This document shows positions 46,666-59,100 of a stretch of 64,000 nt of DNA, piece after piece. The notes beneath the pieces were generated by a model that saw nothing but the letters and a program-made list of their open reading frames with translations, searched no databases and was not told the origin of the DNA. The translations under genes were made by a program, and so were the position numbers. Positions within the stretch are counted from its first letter, which is position 1. Each line of letters begins with the position of its first letter. The DNA comes from Adenanthera pavonina (taxonomy: Eukaryota; Streptophyta; Magnoliopsida; Fabales; Fabaceae): NCBI GenBank assembly GCA_026686845.1, contig JAIVEN010000021.1:12356001-12420000 (forward strand), in the 5' to 3' direction.

Positions 46666-48589
46666 TAATCACCACCAAACTTAATGCTTCTCCTTCTTCT
46701 TGGTTGTTTCTTCTCCCAGAAAATTGGTACATTTGAATTCAATTTTGAAAGGGTGATGCAACAGTTTCTGTTTTGAGAGAAACAATGATATGCAGAGTAA
46801 TATATATAAAGAACCGTCAGTGTCAGAACAGAGACTTTGCAAAACAGAGGGCTTTATAGAAGAAACGATCCTCCACTGCCACAAAAAAACATACTCCATT
46901 ATGCCACAAAACAGAGGAGTAATTATTAGCAATGGAAAGGCAAAGCCAGATATTAGTGTAGCAGTTATAGTAGAAATTTTCTGTCCGTTCCTCATTGTTC
47001 TATATTTTTATTACGCGAATGGCTTAATCACTTGGTGGCACCAGTTCTTCCTAAGTTATGGGATCAAATCCTATTTATGACAGAATACCCTCTTAGATTG
47101 TGACCTCTTAGATGTGTGGGTGTGTGTATTATAGTTGTTTTGAATGAAAAAAGAAAGTAGAATACAAAAAATCAGAAGGGGGAATCGCATATCTCCACCT
47201 AAAAGCCAATTTGAGAGTCAGAACAGAGATCTATTGACTCACAAATCATTGACTCTTTTTTATGCCTCCCCACTGGCACTGCCCCAGAACCATTGGTTAT
47301 TCGGATTTAGCTATGTCCCCACCACCAGGCCCAGCCCAATTTCAATAACAAGGCATCGTTCATGAGCGTCATTTACTTTTTTTTTTTTTTAAATTTTTAC
47401 TCACTCTATATATGTGAGTGTGTGTGTATATTAAATTCACAAAAAGTTTTACTTACATGATTTTTTTTTAAAAAATCCAAACTCTCAATAATTATGATGG
47501 CTCGGGCACAAGTGATCCAACAGCTAATCATCAATATATCAGTATGTCTTATATATAATATAAAATTTATAATAAATGACATAAATGATATAACTCATTT
47601 TTCACTTTGTACAATATTTAGGCCCCACTATTTAGTAACAAGTAATTTTTCTTCCACTTATTTAACTGGTATTACAACTCATTCTATTCACTGCCCTCCC
47701 CTTTGTTATATTATGTATTTAAGTACCTCCATCAAGTCATATTTTGTCATAAAATTTCTCATAAAAATAATTATATATGGTACAATAAAAATAGATTAAA
47801 AAAAAAACAGAGGCAGAATATGTATGTACAAGAGAAAGCAAACACAATGCAAAATTACACTTTGTATGTTTTTTTTTTTTCAATATACAATTGCATTATT
47901 GTGACGGATCTAATTTGATATCTTCCTTGCATCAATAGCACTACTTTTTTTTTGGGGGGGGGGGGGGACAAGCATCCATCAATAACACTATTGGTAATAA
48001 TTAATGCATAAAATTACTTTTTCTCTTTTTTTTTTCTGCCATGAGTACATTAAATGACTTGATGTATCCTTATTATTTTTCGACTGAAACATACTATGAA
48101 AAATGTATCATTCGATCAAAAAACGAAACATACTTGTGATCTTGGAATTTAGTCATCATGCCTATTTGGAATATGATGGCTGATAGCTAGCTGCTACTTT
48201 AGGGCTATATAGGTTCAAAATATAAATTTTATTTAATTAATTACACATAGATTAATGAAGAGAGTTAAATTAATTAAATTTGTCAAAAATTTATATTATT
48301 TTTTAACAGTACCCTTAATAAAAATAATTTTTAAGATAATTTTTCTCTCATAAGTTAATTAAAGATAATGATAAATTAGAGAAAAAATAATTAATGCCTT
48401 TAAATTTATATAAATAAGACTTATATTTCAGAATAGAAAATAATTCTGAAAAAAATATTTATATTTTGCATTGGAGGAGTATGCTACAAGAAACTACCCA
48501 GGCTTTAATTGGCACTCTATTGTACCGATACTTCAAAAAGGAAGACATGCCCATATCCAGTATATATTGGATATGATATTCATATCATA
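46666..48589. other. 3' flank of the USP-like gene and intergenic DNA
   Basis: The first few hundred bases probably contain the 3' UTR. Frames at 46681-46995, 46790-47080 and 47494-47799 are not recognisable. A G-run (about 47954-47967) and an AT-rich Stowaway-like remnant ending ggaggagta (about 48220-48481) are the only structures seen. Confidence 0.4.
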
Positions 48590-49003
48590 CTTTAAAATAC
48601 ATATCATATACGAATCCTTAATTTTTCTTCTTTAAAAGGACTTAAATATGATTGGAAAACTCAATTGGTTTATTATTTTTGATATCTTTTGAGTACTTCT
48701 AAAATATTTATTTTTGATATATTAATTTATTAAATATATACATAAATTTTATATAAATATCTATCATACTGTATTCTAAAATTTAAAATCGAACTTTAAA
48801 ATACATATCATGGACGAATCCTAATTTTTCTTCTTTAGAAGGTTTTAAAATGATGTAAATATAATTGGAAAACTCAATTGATTTATTATTTTTGATATCT
48901 TTTGACTACTTCTAAAATATTTATTTTTGATATATTAATTTATTAAATATAAACATAAATTTTATATAAATATTTATCATACCTATATTCTAAAATTTAA
49001 AAA
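48590..49003 (+). repeat. two-copy tandem duplication, ~204-bp unit
   Basis: Unit 1 (48590-48793) and unit 2 (48794-49003) both start ctttaaaatacatatcat and share long near-identical blocks, e.g. tttattatttttgatatctt and 'atattaatttattaaata', differing by small indels. No coding potential. Confidence 0.85.
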
Positions 49004-49094
49004 CTTATTATATCCAACATATATCGCATCGTGTTGTACTTGATATATGTACCTATACCCATGCATCATAAATTAGCACTGTTTCACCATCCTA

Positions 49095-49445
49095 GAGGAT
49101 TTTAAGTTGCTGAAAAGTTGTTTTGTTGATGTTGATTTTTTGTGGATATCCAGGAATTTGAGATTAACAGCTAATTGGTTAGCTAAGGAAGCTTATAATG
49201 AATTAAGCTCTTTTGGTTGGGAAGTGAGACCCCAATGCCTTTGAATGACATTTTGGTGCCCCATCTTGAGCATGTTAGGATGGGTTTTGGCTAAGCAAGT
49301 TTACTGTCATTTACTGTTTCTGTTGTTTTCCTTTTGGACTTTATACTGTTTCGGTTTGTTTATCTTTGGACTCTCGGGTTGAATTGCTTCTCGGTTTGTT
49401 ATAATATATGCACTTTTTTTCTGGCAAGAAAAAAATAATAATAAA
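49095..49445 (+). mobile_element. 3' tail of an L1-type LINE (RNase H remnant)
   Basis: A 50-codon frame at 49095-49244 contains DVDFLWISRNLRLTANWLAK and then EAYNELSSFGW. This resembles the C-terminal RNase H part of plant L1 proteins (the 'W-(V/I)-x-R-x-x-N...A-x-W-L-A-K' pattern). It is followed by a T-rich, G-poor 3' UTR with 'tatgcactttt' and an A-rich tail at about 49425-49445, as in plant L1 elements. Everything upstream is missing, so the copy is 5'-truncated. Confidence 0.6.
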
Positions 49446-50412
49446 TTAAAAAAATGAAACAATTATTTACAAAAATCATACATCTGTTAGAATCTAGATC
49501 CTTGCAAGAATTAGACATGTGATCTTGATCCTTTAAATTATAATTTGACGAGAGAAATTTTGTGAATAAAAATATTAAAATTAAAATGATTATAATTATA
49601 AATATAGATAATCCAAATTTTATTTGAACAATCAAGATGAAGAGTGTATCCTACATATCTTGACTGAATTGCGGTCCCTCTAAAGGCCAGAAAGATCCAT
49701 ACTTGTCATTATTCCCATTGAAGATATCTTATTTTGTGTTTGGTATAGTAAAATCAGATTAGTTATTAAACTGGTTAAGGTGCTAATTTAACATTTAATG
49801 GTTCAATGATAATTTAATCAAAATTAAATCGGTAGTAGTAAAATTAATAATTTTTTAATTTTATATGTTATATATTATTAAAAAATTATTAATAATTTTT
49901 ATAATCTAATATTAAAATTTAAATAAGTTAATATTTATATTTTAAATTCAAAATAGTCAACTAACATTCTATTTTCATATTATTTGTTAAGTAAATTTAT
50001 TATTATTAATAATTATGTATCATAATAATGTTTATATAATATTATAATGTAGAAAGTAGAAAATTTATACAAAAAATAATACTATTTAGTATTAAAAATA
50101 ATGTTATTTCATTTTAAAAACTAAAAAAATTGAAAAAACAAGAAAATTCTGACTGATTCGTACTGGTTCCAGGCCGATTCACAACCAATTTTAACCAATT
50201 CAAGTGGTTTTTAACTGGTTTTCATCGATTCCATAATCCTTTGATTTAGCTTTTTGTTTTTTTCAATCCAGACTTGGCTCTCGTTCTTGGTCCAATCGGC
50301 CAATCTGGTCCTATTTTTAATACATTAATGCTTACTATGTGAAATCGTTTGTGTGTTTATTATAGGATATCTTGAGTCCCGTTTCTCTCCATTGTAGTGT
50401 AAGTTCTTTGTG
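49446..50412. other. AT-rich intergenic DNA
   Basis: No gene. A repeat-like stretch with 'aaccaatt', 'actggttt' and 'ggccgatt' motifs lies at about 50150-50310; similar degenerate sequence occurs around 4540-4680. Confidence 0.4.
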
Positions 50413-50420
50413 CCATCATC

Positions 50421-53400
50421 TAGAGCTCCTAAAACGGGCTGCAGCCCGCGGGCTAGCCTGCCTAGCCCGCTAAAAGTGGCGGGGCAGGCTGGAAAAATCA
50501 AGAGGCTTCATAATGGATGGAAAAATTTGAGCCCACCCCGCTAGCCTGCTAAAAAAAACGGGCCAGCCTGCGGTATAGCGGGTTGGCCCATTTTTTTTTT
50601 GTCCTTCATGTGTTAATGGTTAACAGGTTAAGTGGACAACCTTACCTTTGTCAGAGTCATCATGTGAAGAACCTAGACCGATGAAAGAAAAAGTGAGCCA
50701 CTGAATGAAGTTTGAAATCGTGAAGAACCGCGCGCGTCCGTCAGTCTGTCTGCACTTCCTTGACTCTTCTCTTCTTGAAACTTGAATCTGGAAATCCCAC
50801 TCGGCCCGTCGGCAATCCATTCGCTGCTGTGTGCACAACTTCGCCATCCATCTGCTCCTGTGGTCTCTTTCGCGAGTGGCCGAGTGCCTAGTCGGTGAGT
50901 CCTGACTCTTGACTTCGTTCCCTCCGCAGCTTCGCTCAGTCTTGGTCTCGGTCTAACGGTCTCATCGTTAGCAGCTTGGGTCTCACACTCTCACTTGACT
51001 TCGGTCTCATTTGTGACTCGCGAGTGCCGAGTCCTAAGGTCGTAGTCTCTCTCTCACAGTCACAGATCTGAGATCCCTTCTCGTACGGGTACAACTCACG
51101 TCCGGTGTTGTTGTCTTCCACCACTTGTTCGGTGTTCTTATCTTCAGTCCCTCACCCATGTGGCCAATCGAGCTTGATTACTGATTTGCTGTTCAACGTC
51201 CTCAGTCTCAATCTCTCATCTCTGCTCTAGCTCTGCAACAATAGCACCACACCTGTAACGATAAGTTTCTTTTTAGTATTCTCCATTTTGTCACTGATTC
51301 CTTTTGGTATTCTCCATTTTGTTGCTAAAATCTATGGACTATGATTGATGCCTTGGACTTAATATTTACAGCTTTACTATGTGGGCTGGTTGGACTAGAA
51401 CAAATATTATGTTGTTATAATGGTGTATTATTTTTGTTTCTTGCAGATTAAAATATGTCTAATGTTAATGTGGGTGATACTAGTAATTTGGAGGTTGATA
51501 ATGTGAATGCTAGTGCTAATATTGAACCTCAAATTGGACCTAAAAGAACTGATGGTAGTTCTGTGCATAATCAAGAATCTAAAAGGAGTAAAACTTGCAC
51601 ATCTGATTGTTGGAATTATTTCACTAAAGCTGGACATAATGCTAAGGGACAAGAAGTAGCAAAATGTAATGATTGTGGAAGATAATATGTAGTAGGTGGT
51701 AAATCACATGGTACTTCACATCTCAATCGTCATATAAAAGTATGTCCAGCTCTCACAAAATTTCATGATGTTGGTGTGTTGTTGATGGACCATGAAGGAA
51801 ATGTGAGATCTAGGAAAATTGATTAAATGCGTATATGGGAGGCCATTTCAATGGCTATAATTGCACATGATCTTCCTTATTCTTTTGTTCAATATAAATG
51901 GATTAGAGAACTCCATGCATTGTTGAATCCTGATGTTAAGCATATTAGTAGGCAAACCGTTGTGACAGATGTGTTGAACTTGTGTTTGAGTCAAAAAGGA
52001 AAAGTTGAAACAGATTTTGTCAAAGATTCCTGGTAGAATATGCTTAACATCTGATTGTTGGACTGCGGTAACTTCTAAAGGATATTTTTGCCTAACTGCT
52101 CATTTTGTTGATGAAACTTGGAAACTTAATAGCAAAATTCTTGCTTTCTGTAAGATGGAGCCTCTACATTCAGGGATTGAATTATCAAAGAAGGTGTATG
52201 ATTGCTTAATAGATTGGGGGATTGAGAAAAAAGTGTTTTCAATTATTTTGGACAATGCATCGGCCAATGACAATATGCAAGATATTTTGAAGGAGAAGTT
52301 GAGTTTGCATAATAGCTTAATATGCAATGGGGAATTTTTAATGTTTGGTGTTGTGCTCACATCTTAAACCTTATAGTTCAAGATGGCTTAAAGATAACTA
52401 GTGATGCTTTGCAGAAAATTCGAGACAGCATTAAATATGTGAAATCATCAAAGGCAATAATGATTAGTTTCAAAGAATGTGTTGATGAAGTAGACGGCAT
52501 TGATACCTCAGTGGGCTTACGGTTAGATGTACCAATTAGATGGAATTCCACCTATGCAATGCTTGAAAGTAGAATTAGATATCGTCATGCATTTTTTACT
52601 TTGTCTTTAAATGATAGACATTACAAGTTTTGCCCATCACATGCAGAGTGGAGGAGAGCAGAGCTAATGTGCAATTTCTTAGAGCCATTTGATGTTATTA
52701 CAAACTTGATTTCTGGGTCATCTTATCCTACTTCTAATATGTATTTCAGTCAAATTTCCAAAATTGAGTTGTTGTTGAAAGAAAACATGGATAATGATGA
52801 TGATGATATTCGAAAAATGGCTCAAAGAATGAAAGAAAAATTTGACAAGTATTGGAGAGACTACAACATGATACTTGCACTTGTAAGTGTTCTTGATCCT
52901 CGAATGAAGTTTGCAATGATAGAATATTCTTATTCATTATTTGACCCTAACTTTGAGACTTGCCAAGATAAAGTTGAAGTAATTAAGAGCAAGTTATATT
53001 ATATTTATGGTCAATATAGAGATGTGAGTACTTCATCTTCATCTAATGATATTGGTGTTGGACGAGGAACAAGTTCAAGTTTTTCAAAAGTACCAATTCA
53101 TCCCACCTATGGTGCAAGGAATGATACTATGGTTAAAAAAGATGGCTCCAAAACTTTCACTAAAGCTCTTGGTGTAAGTTTCAAATTATTTAAGACTTAA
53201 CATTTTTATTTTTCTTCTTTTTATCTTCTAATTGGTACTTTATAATTATAATTATTTTTTATGATGTAGGGCTATATTAATTTTAGGAGCAGAGGTACTC
53301 CCATTGCAAAGTCTGAATTGGATTATTATTAGGAAGAAGCACCACTTGAGCCTCAATTATTTCCAGAATTAGATATCTTGAATTTTTGGAAGACTAATAA

Positions 53401-54175
53401 AGATCAATTTCCTATTCTTTCAAGGATGACATGTGATATTTTTAGTATTCCAATCACCACTGTGGCTAGTGAATCGGCCTTTAGCATTGGCTCACGTGTT
53501 CTCACAAAATATCGATCTTCACTTCTTCAAGATAATGTTCAAGTGCTTATTTGTACTCGTAGTTGGTTGCTTGGATTTGAAACTAATGGTAATATATTTA
53601 TATTGTCATCTTATTTATCTTACATATTCATATATATTTATCAAAAGCATAAGCATTCAAGATTACCAAATAATATTTAATAATATGTATCTTTACTTTT
53701 TGTTTGCTTCAGATGATGATGGAGAGAATGATGATGATTTGAAGATTGATATTCATCCAGATCAAGAAGCTTCAAATGTGATATTTGATGAATGAATTGG
53801 ATGATCATTTGTGTTATTATGTATCAAGACTTGATGTTGCTTTGGATTTGGTCATTTGGATAATTGGTCTTATAATTTTAGTTATTATGTATTAATATAT
53901 CATGGTTAAGACTTTAAGTATTAACAGGCAAAAAAATTTCATAGATGTTGTCAATTAGTTTATGATAGTAAATAGGAAGTTGATAGTTTAACCAAACAGG
54001 AAGGAAAAAAAAAAAACGGGCTGGCCCGTTTGGCCCGCCAGCCCGTGTATAACGGGTGGGCTGAGGATTTCTCGACCCGCCCTTATGGGTCCCCTAGCCC
54101 GCCTCGCCCCGCCAAAAAATGGGCCAATGGCGGGCCGACCCATTTATGGCGGGCTAGTCCGTTTTAACAGCTCTA
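50421..54175 (+). mobile_element. full-length hAT element with degraded transposase
   Basis: Ends tagagctcctaaaacggg and (reverse of right end) tagagctgttaaaacgga are the terminal inverted repeats. They are flanked by ccatcatc (50413-50420) and ccttcatc (54176-54183), an 8-bp duplication with one difference. Subterminal regions are dense in 'gcccg/cgggc' motifs (50433-50590 and 54015-54165). The 5' part (about 50620-51250) is less AT-rich, probably a leader and intron before the coding region. Length 3,755 bp. Confidence 0.9.
51455..53795 (+). pseudogene. BED-finger hAT transposase (RICESLEEPER-like), inactivated
   Basis: The start codon at 51455 follows an apparent splice acceptor (ttgcag). 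In order there are a BED zinc finger (CNDC, then HLNRH), the hAT catalytic core (LPYSFVQYKWIRELH; RICLTSDCWTA with its Asp; DNASANDNMQD; WCCAHILNLIVQDGLK), a linker, and the C-terminal dimerisation domain (LNFWKTNKDQFPILSRM, ASESAFSIGSRVL). Lesions: TAA at 51683-51685, TAA at 51824-51826, a frameshift near 52000, another near 52335, and TAG at 53330-53332. Two introns near 53175-53269 and 53590-53713 have recognisable borders; the last exon ends at 53795. The stops look like single-base changes in an otherwise conserved protein, so inactivation is fairly recent. Confidence 0.88.
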
Positions 54176-54183
54176 CCTTCATC

Positions 54184-54477
54184 GTAATCAAACGGCATCG
54201 TTTCATATCTTTAAAAGGGGAAAAAACAAAATTCATAGACACTTCAACAAAACCATCTTATCCAGCTTTTACGGATGATGCAAGACTTGTTCAAGTAAAT
54301 ACTAAATGGCCGCAGAATCTACTATGAGAGCCCTACACCAACCCACCATGGTTAGTAATATCCAGTCTAGCCATTTAGATTGACCTATAACCCATTGTTT
54401 AAAACTCAATTTACTCATATGCCAAAAATCAAGGTCGGATTAGCCAGAGATGATTTGGAGAGGGAGAGACGAAACAA

Positions 54478-54518
<41 letters not shown>

Positions 54519-55157
54519 GAAGAAGAAGAATAAAGTAAGGAAAACCTAAAAGTGAGAGATTGAGAAATAAAACAGAGTTAAGGAGAGGAGAACAAGGAAG
54601 GGATAATTGATATCCTTTACTAGTTTAGATTTAGATGTTGTTGGATCTAAACCATAATAGTTTTTCTAATGTGAGTTTCTTTTATTTATAAGATTTATTT
54701 TTCTTTACCAGGAAAATGTATTTTTATTAATTAGGAAAAGATCAAAATAGTTCCCAAACATTAAAAAGAAAAAAACTCGAAAGATCACCAAAACAACATG
54801 ACTACAAATATTTCAGGAGGCAATGATTTATGATACATTAAAAATATAGATTAAAATACTTCGAATTATTGTAAGTTCAGTTAAATATATACATTTTTTA
54901 TTTTATAGAAGCAATTGACAACCATAAAATATCAGCTGAAATTCAAAAATTACAAATAATTCCTCATTCACATTAATATTCATTTATCAAAATTTAACAG
55001 CCACCAAAGGTATATACATTTTTTCAATCATTTTTAAAAACTCATTTTTTTTTTTGCTCTTTTCATTCAGGTTGACGGATAAAAGAGGTTTACAATTTAA
55101 TTTTATCTGTCGATTAAAAGAGTACAATTTAATTGTACTCATTTTTCCATTGAGACC
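54184..55157. other. intergenic DNA
   Basis: No gene. Contains a GA microsatellite at 54481-54514 and otherwise AT-rich sequence. Confidence 0.4.
54481..54514 (+). repeat. (AG)n microsatellite
   Basis: Uninterrupted AG repeat of 17 units. Confidence 0.95.
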
Positions 55158-55673
55158 TAGAGTGGTACAACTTGCCCCGGTGCTAGGTTAGCCTGGTTCA
55201 GTCTGGTCACATCGGGTCAATTGATCCGGGCTGGAGTTAAGGTTAGGCACTCTAACCTCAACTCTGTCCGACCTATATATATTTGAATTTTTTTTAATTA
55301 TTTTATATATCTTAATTGATTTTATAGAATTTTTATTCTTTATGTATATAATATAATATATTTATTATGTAAATATTATGAAAATTTTTTAAGATTTTAA
55401 TGTTTTAATTTTTTTTTTAAATTTTGAATTAATTTTTTAACTTAATATTTATGTAAAAATAATATATAATGGTTAAATATTCATAAAGTTTTTAAAAAAA
55501 TTATTTTTTAATAAAATCTATTTTTAAGTATAAATAAGTATATTTTTTATTATTAAATAATTTTTTATTTTTTTAATTTATATATATATATATAGTATTG
55601 GATCAGTCCAGTACTAACGCAAACCACATCGGTATAGGTCAAATCCGGCCCGACTTGGGCATGATCACCCCTA
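55158..55673. mobile_element. hAT-type non-autonomous element upstream of the GAUT gene
   Basis: Left end tagagtggtacaacttgccc and right end in reverse taggggtgatcatgcccaag, flanked by a perfect 8-bp duplication ttgagacc (55150-55157 and 55674-55681). Both ends carry ccgg/gggtc-rich motifs; the middle is AT-rich. 516 bp, noncoding, about 520 bp before the GAUT start codon. Confidence 0.85.
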
Positions 55674-56195
55674 TTGAGACCAACCAAAGAATCTGAATTT
55701 TCTATTTTTTTTTTTAAAAACCGCTATATATTTTTTAATTTTTCTTGGTAGAACATATTTTTTAATTTTAATTTGATTCTTTCTGTGCCATTTCCTCCGT
55801 TCCACCGGCTCCAGGAGTAACCGAGTAAGCTTTCGCATAGAACGTTGGGTACTTGGGTTAGTTTCTTTTCCTTTTTCTTTATTTTTTTTATGACTTTATT
55901 CTCTACTCGATTTACTGTCACTAAATGCACAGATCACCATTTCTGTTGCACTTTTTCTAACAGAGCCAACTGTTTTTTGATTCTTGCTCCTTGAATTTTC
56001 AGTCCAAAGAAAATGCATGTGCTGGATCATTACAGGGTCAGCACCGTGAAGGTGAAGAAGGGCGAAGAGTGAATATTGCTCTTAGAAAGAGCCTTTGTTT
56101 TATTCTTTTGTGGCTTTTAAAACCAATCCAATCCATATTATGGGTCTTTCTGAATCATTTATTCGGTGGTGAATTGTGGACGCAATCAGTGAAAA

Positions 56196-59100
56196 ATGCG
56201 ACGACGGGCGGCCGAGTATCGGCGCCCGGCTCGAAGGAGGTTTTCTTATTGGATCTGGTTACTTCTTGGCTTGTTCTGTCTAGCCGGCTTTGTTTTGTTT
56301 GTTGTACAACACAATAACCATGAAGATCGGGTCGAGCTTCCCTTTCTGGTAAGAAAAACAGAGGAACCGTGTGTAATCTGGGTTTTCTCTACATACGTTT
56401 TTCTTATTGGGCGCTATTCCGTTGATAGACAGAGAATTTTGTAATCTTAGAACCACAGGCTGTTTGAATCGGTTTCATCGCTTCTGTTTTACATTTAAAT
56501 GATATTGGTATTAGTTTTTCAGGTTCCTCTTTACATACTAAGTCTTCACATCGTATTCATTTAAACCCACTCCTATGAATAGCTTTTTGTATTAATTGAT
56601 TGATTAATTAATCAGAATCGTGTTCCAAGTGTTAACCGTATTAACTTATAACTATTAGCTCGTGTTTGACACTTCCCATTATGAAATCGGTGTATGAGGA
56701 GTCTGTGTGACATCAGCAATGCAAATCAATTAGAATCTGCATCCTTTTGAAATGATAGAATTGAATTTGGCGATTATCTGCCGCTTAGTTGTTTTGTTCT
56801 GTTTTATAATACAGTTACATTTAAGTGCTTTTACTTTCAATGTGGATAAGGTGTAATCAAGAATCCGAATCATCTGCAATGTTTGTTGTTTCATATCCAG
56901 AAGTTTTGTATGTGGAGACTGCGAATGGGCAAACTATTGACCTTATGGAGTATGTAACTGTGATTATGGTTTTTGTTTTGTATGAGGAATAATAGGCAGT
57001 TATTGGTGTTGCTGATAAGCTTCTTTTATTTATTTAAGTTTTGGGTTATGAGTTTGTGATTATAACTCATGACCCAAAAGTTAAATCTATAGCTGGTCAA
57101 AACAAGACTGGAACAGGTTATGCGAATAACTACTTCATTTTCCCAATGTTCTCTACATTATTGTTTTAAAAATGCTTTTCTGTGGCCCCAATTTGAGTCA
57201 GGTTCTGTTCCTCTGTGCTAGAGGTAGTTGCAACAAAGATATGCAATATTAGCTTTGATCCTTGACATCATTTCAAACAAAGAACTGAAATTTCAGATAA
57301 ATGAATTCAGTTTGTAGTGTTACCTTTCATACCAGATCTGATATGATCAGCTGCAATGGAATTTGAGGATATTGTATGTGCATATATGATAAAATGGTAA
57401 ACCAAATTTAAATTTATCAGATAATGGAAAAATCTCTTTTTTGTTAGTTTATCTTGTTAAATCAGGCTCTTGTTAAATCAAGCTTAGTTGTAGTATGGAT
57501 AGATCTTAGCATCACTATAATGTAATTTGGGCGTAAGGCTGATGCTGAGACAATAGTACAGTACTTTGAGTGGTATCTTAGTTTTTCTTTGGCCATAAGA
57601 CATACTACGAAAACAAGAATAGGACTTGTATTTCAATTATTTCTTTTCCCCCCTTCCCTTTTGGTGGATGAATTCTCGTTTTATGGACATCATGGTGTGT
57701 TTTGCTTTGTACTGTCTTTTTCTTGCCAGCATTAGCTTTTATGATCCTTATTGTACAATCTTTTGTTTTATGACAGATGATATTCCTCTTGAACAGTGAG
57801 CTGGCACTTTGAAATATGCTTAGTTATTCTGTGATTCTGTTGCTGTATGACCTGTGAAAAATAAAAAATTTAAAAGAAAAGCAGAAAACCCTCTGGGTAG
57901 TTTTTTTTTTTTTTTATTCTAGTTTGAATTTTTTCCTGTGTTATACATTATTTGAAATTTTGGAATGAAGTAAACTTTTCTTGTTATTAACCAGCTTATT
58001 TATTGGTCAATTTTCTCTGTTATTGTTCGCTAATGCTGATTCTACTTACTAGTTGTAATTTGTGGTACTCTCAATCTCTGGCATTTGTGTTTGTATTCCT
58101 ACCAAAAAAGAGGAAAAAGAAAGCTTCTAGTTAAATCATCAAGCTACTACTTTTTGAATCAAAGGTTGCACGCATAAGGATAGGAAAGAACTTTTTTCAG
58201 GGGACTTCAGTAGGAGAGAGGTTGAACTAATCTTTTTGGTAGAATTCATTCAGTCACTATGACTACCATGAGAAACCGGCCCCTCATGTCACCGTTGGCA
58301 ACTGTTAGACCTGCATGACTCCAACACCAACCGGTCCACAGGAGTTGTTATTCCATTAGGCCATTGCCATTTCCAAATAGAATCCGGCCATCTTTTCTTC
58401 ATGCCAACAGAAATTCTGGCCTGTTTCCACAGCAATAACTTCTTTTCAGTCTATTATTGATTTAATTGTGTCCTTTTAATGGCATTCATTATTCATGACC
58501 AATTCGTTTGACCTTTTCCAGAAATCTAGTTAAATTGTTTATGTAGCACAGGTTATGTGTGTTTCAACATTGTGTTGCAGCTATACATTTACCGTGTTTG
58601 TTATTATTATTGTTGCCAGGCTTATGGTATACCTGCTGTTAGTTTCTTTGGAATCATTTGAGATCCATAGAATGTGATATAGATGATATGATGTACTCCT
58701 ATGGAAGATTTTTCATGAATATGGTGCTAATCAGTCAATTTTTTCTATTATATATAAATTTTATAAGAAAAGGCTTATATGTTTTTTTTTTCTAGAAAAA
58801 GGCTTATATGTTGAGTTGTCCAGATAAAATAGTATAAAAGTTGAGTGATTGGTCATTTGAAGCATAAAATATGACATTGTAAACATGCTTGGGTTCCTTA
58901 ACAATTTATGGAATGGATAAGGGGTGGAAGGATTTGGTCAATGGTGATGTCTTCTGAGATGGATGTGAAAAGTACCTTGATAGGTGTTGAATGAAGGACG
59001 AGGACCTTAGACTTTTGATGCATCTCTATATTCCATTACAATGTATGCGACTGCAACTGTTAATGCTTTTGTCATTGACACGGATGTGAAAGTTGTGTTT

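Noticed and set aside
49060..49445. 'ataaatta' words on both sides as a LINE target duplication
   Set aside because: Too short and too AT-rich to separate from chance in this region.
55991..56317. 108-codon plus-strand frame overlapping GAUT exon 1
   Set aside because: It begins with TTG, uses another frame from the conserved MRRR start, and resembles nothing known; it is leader sequence.
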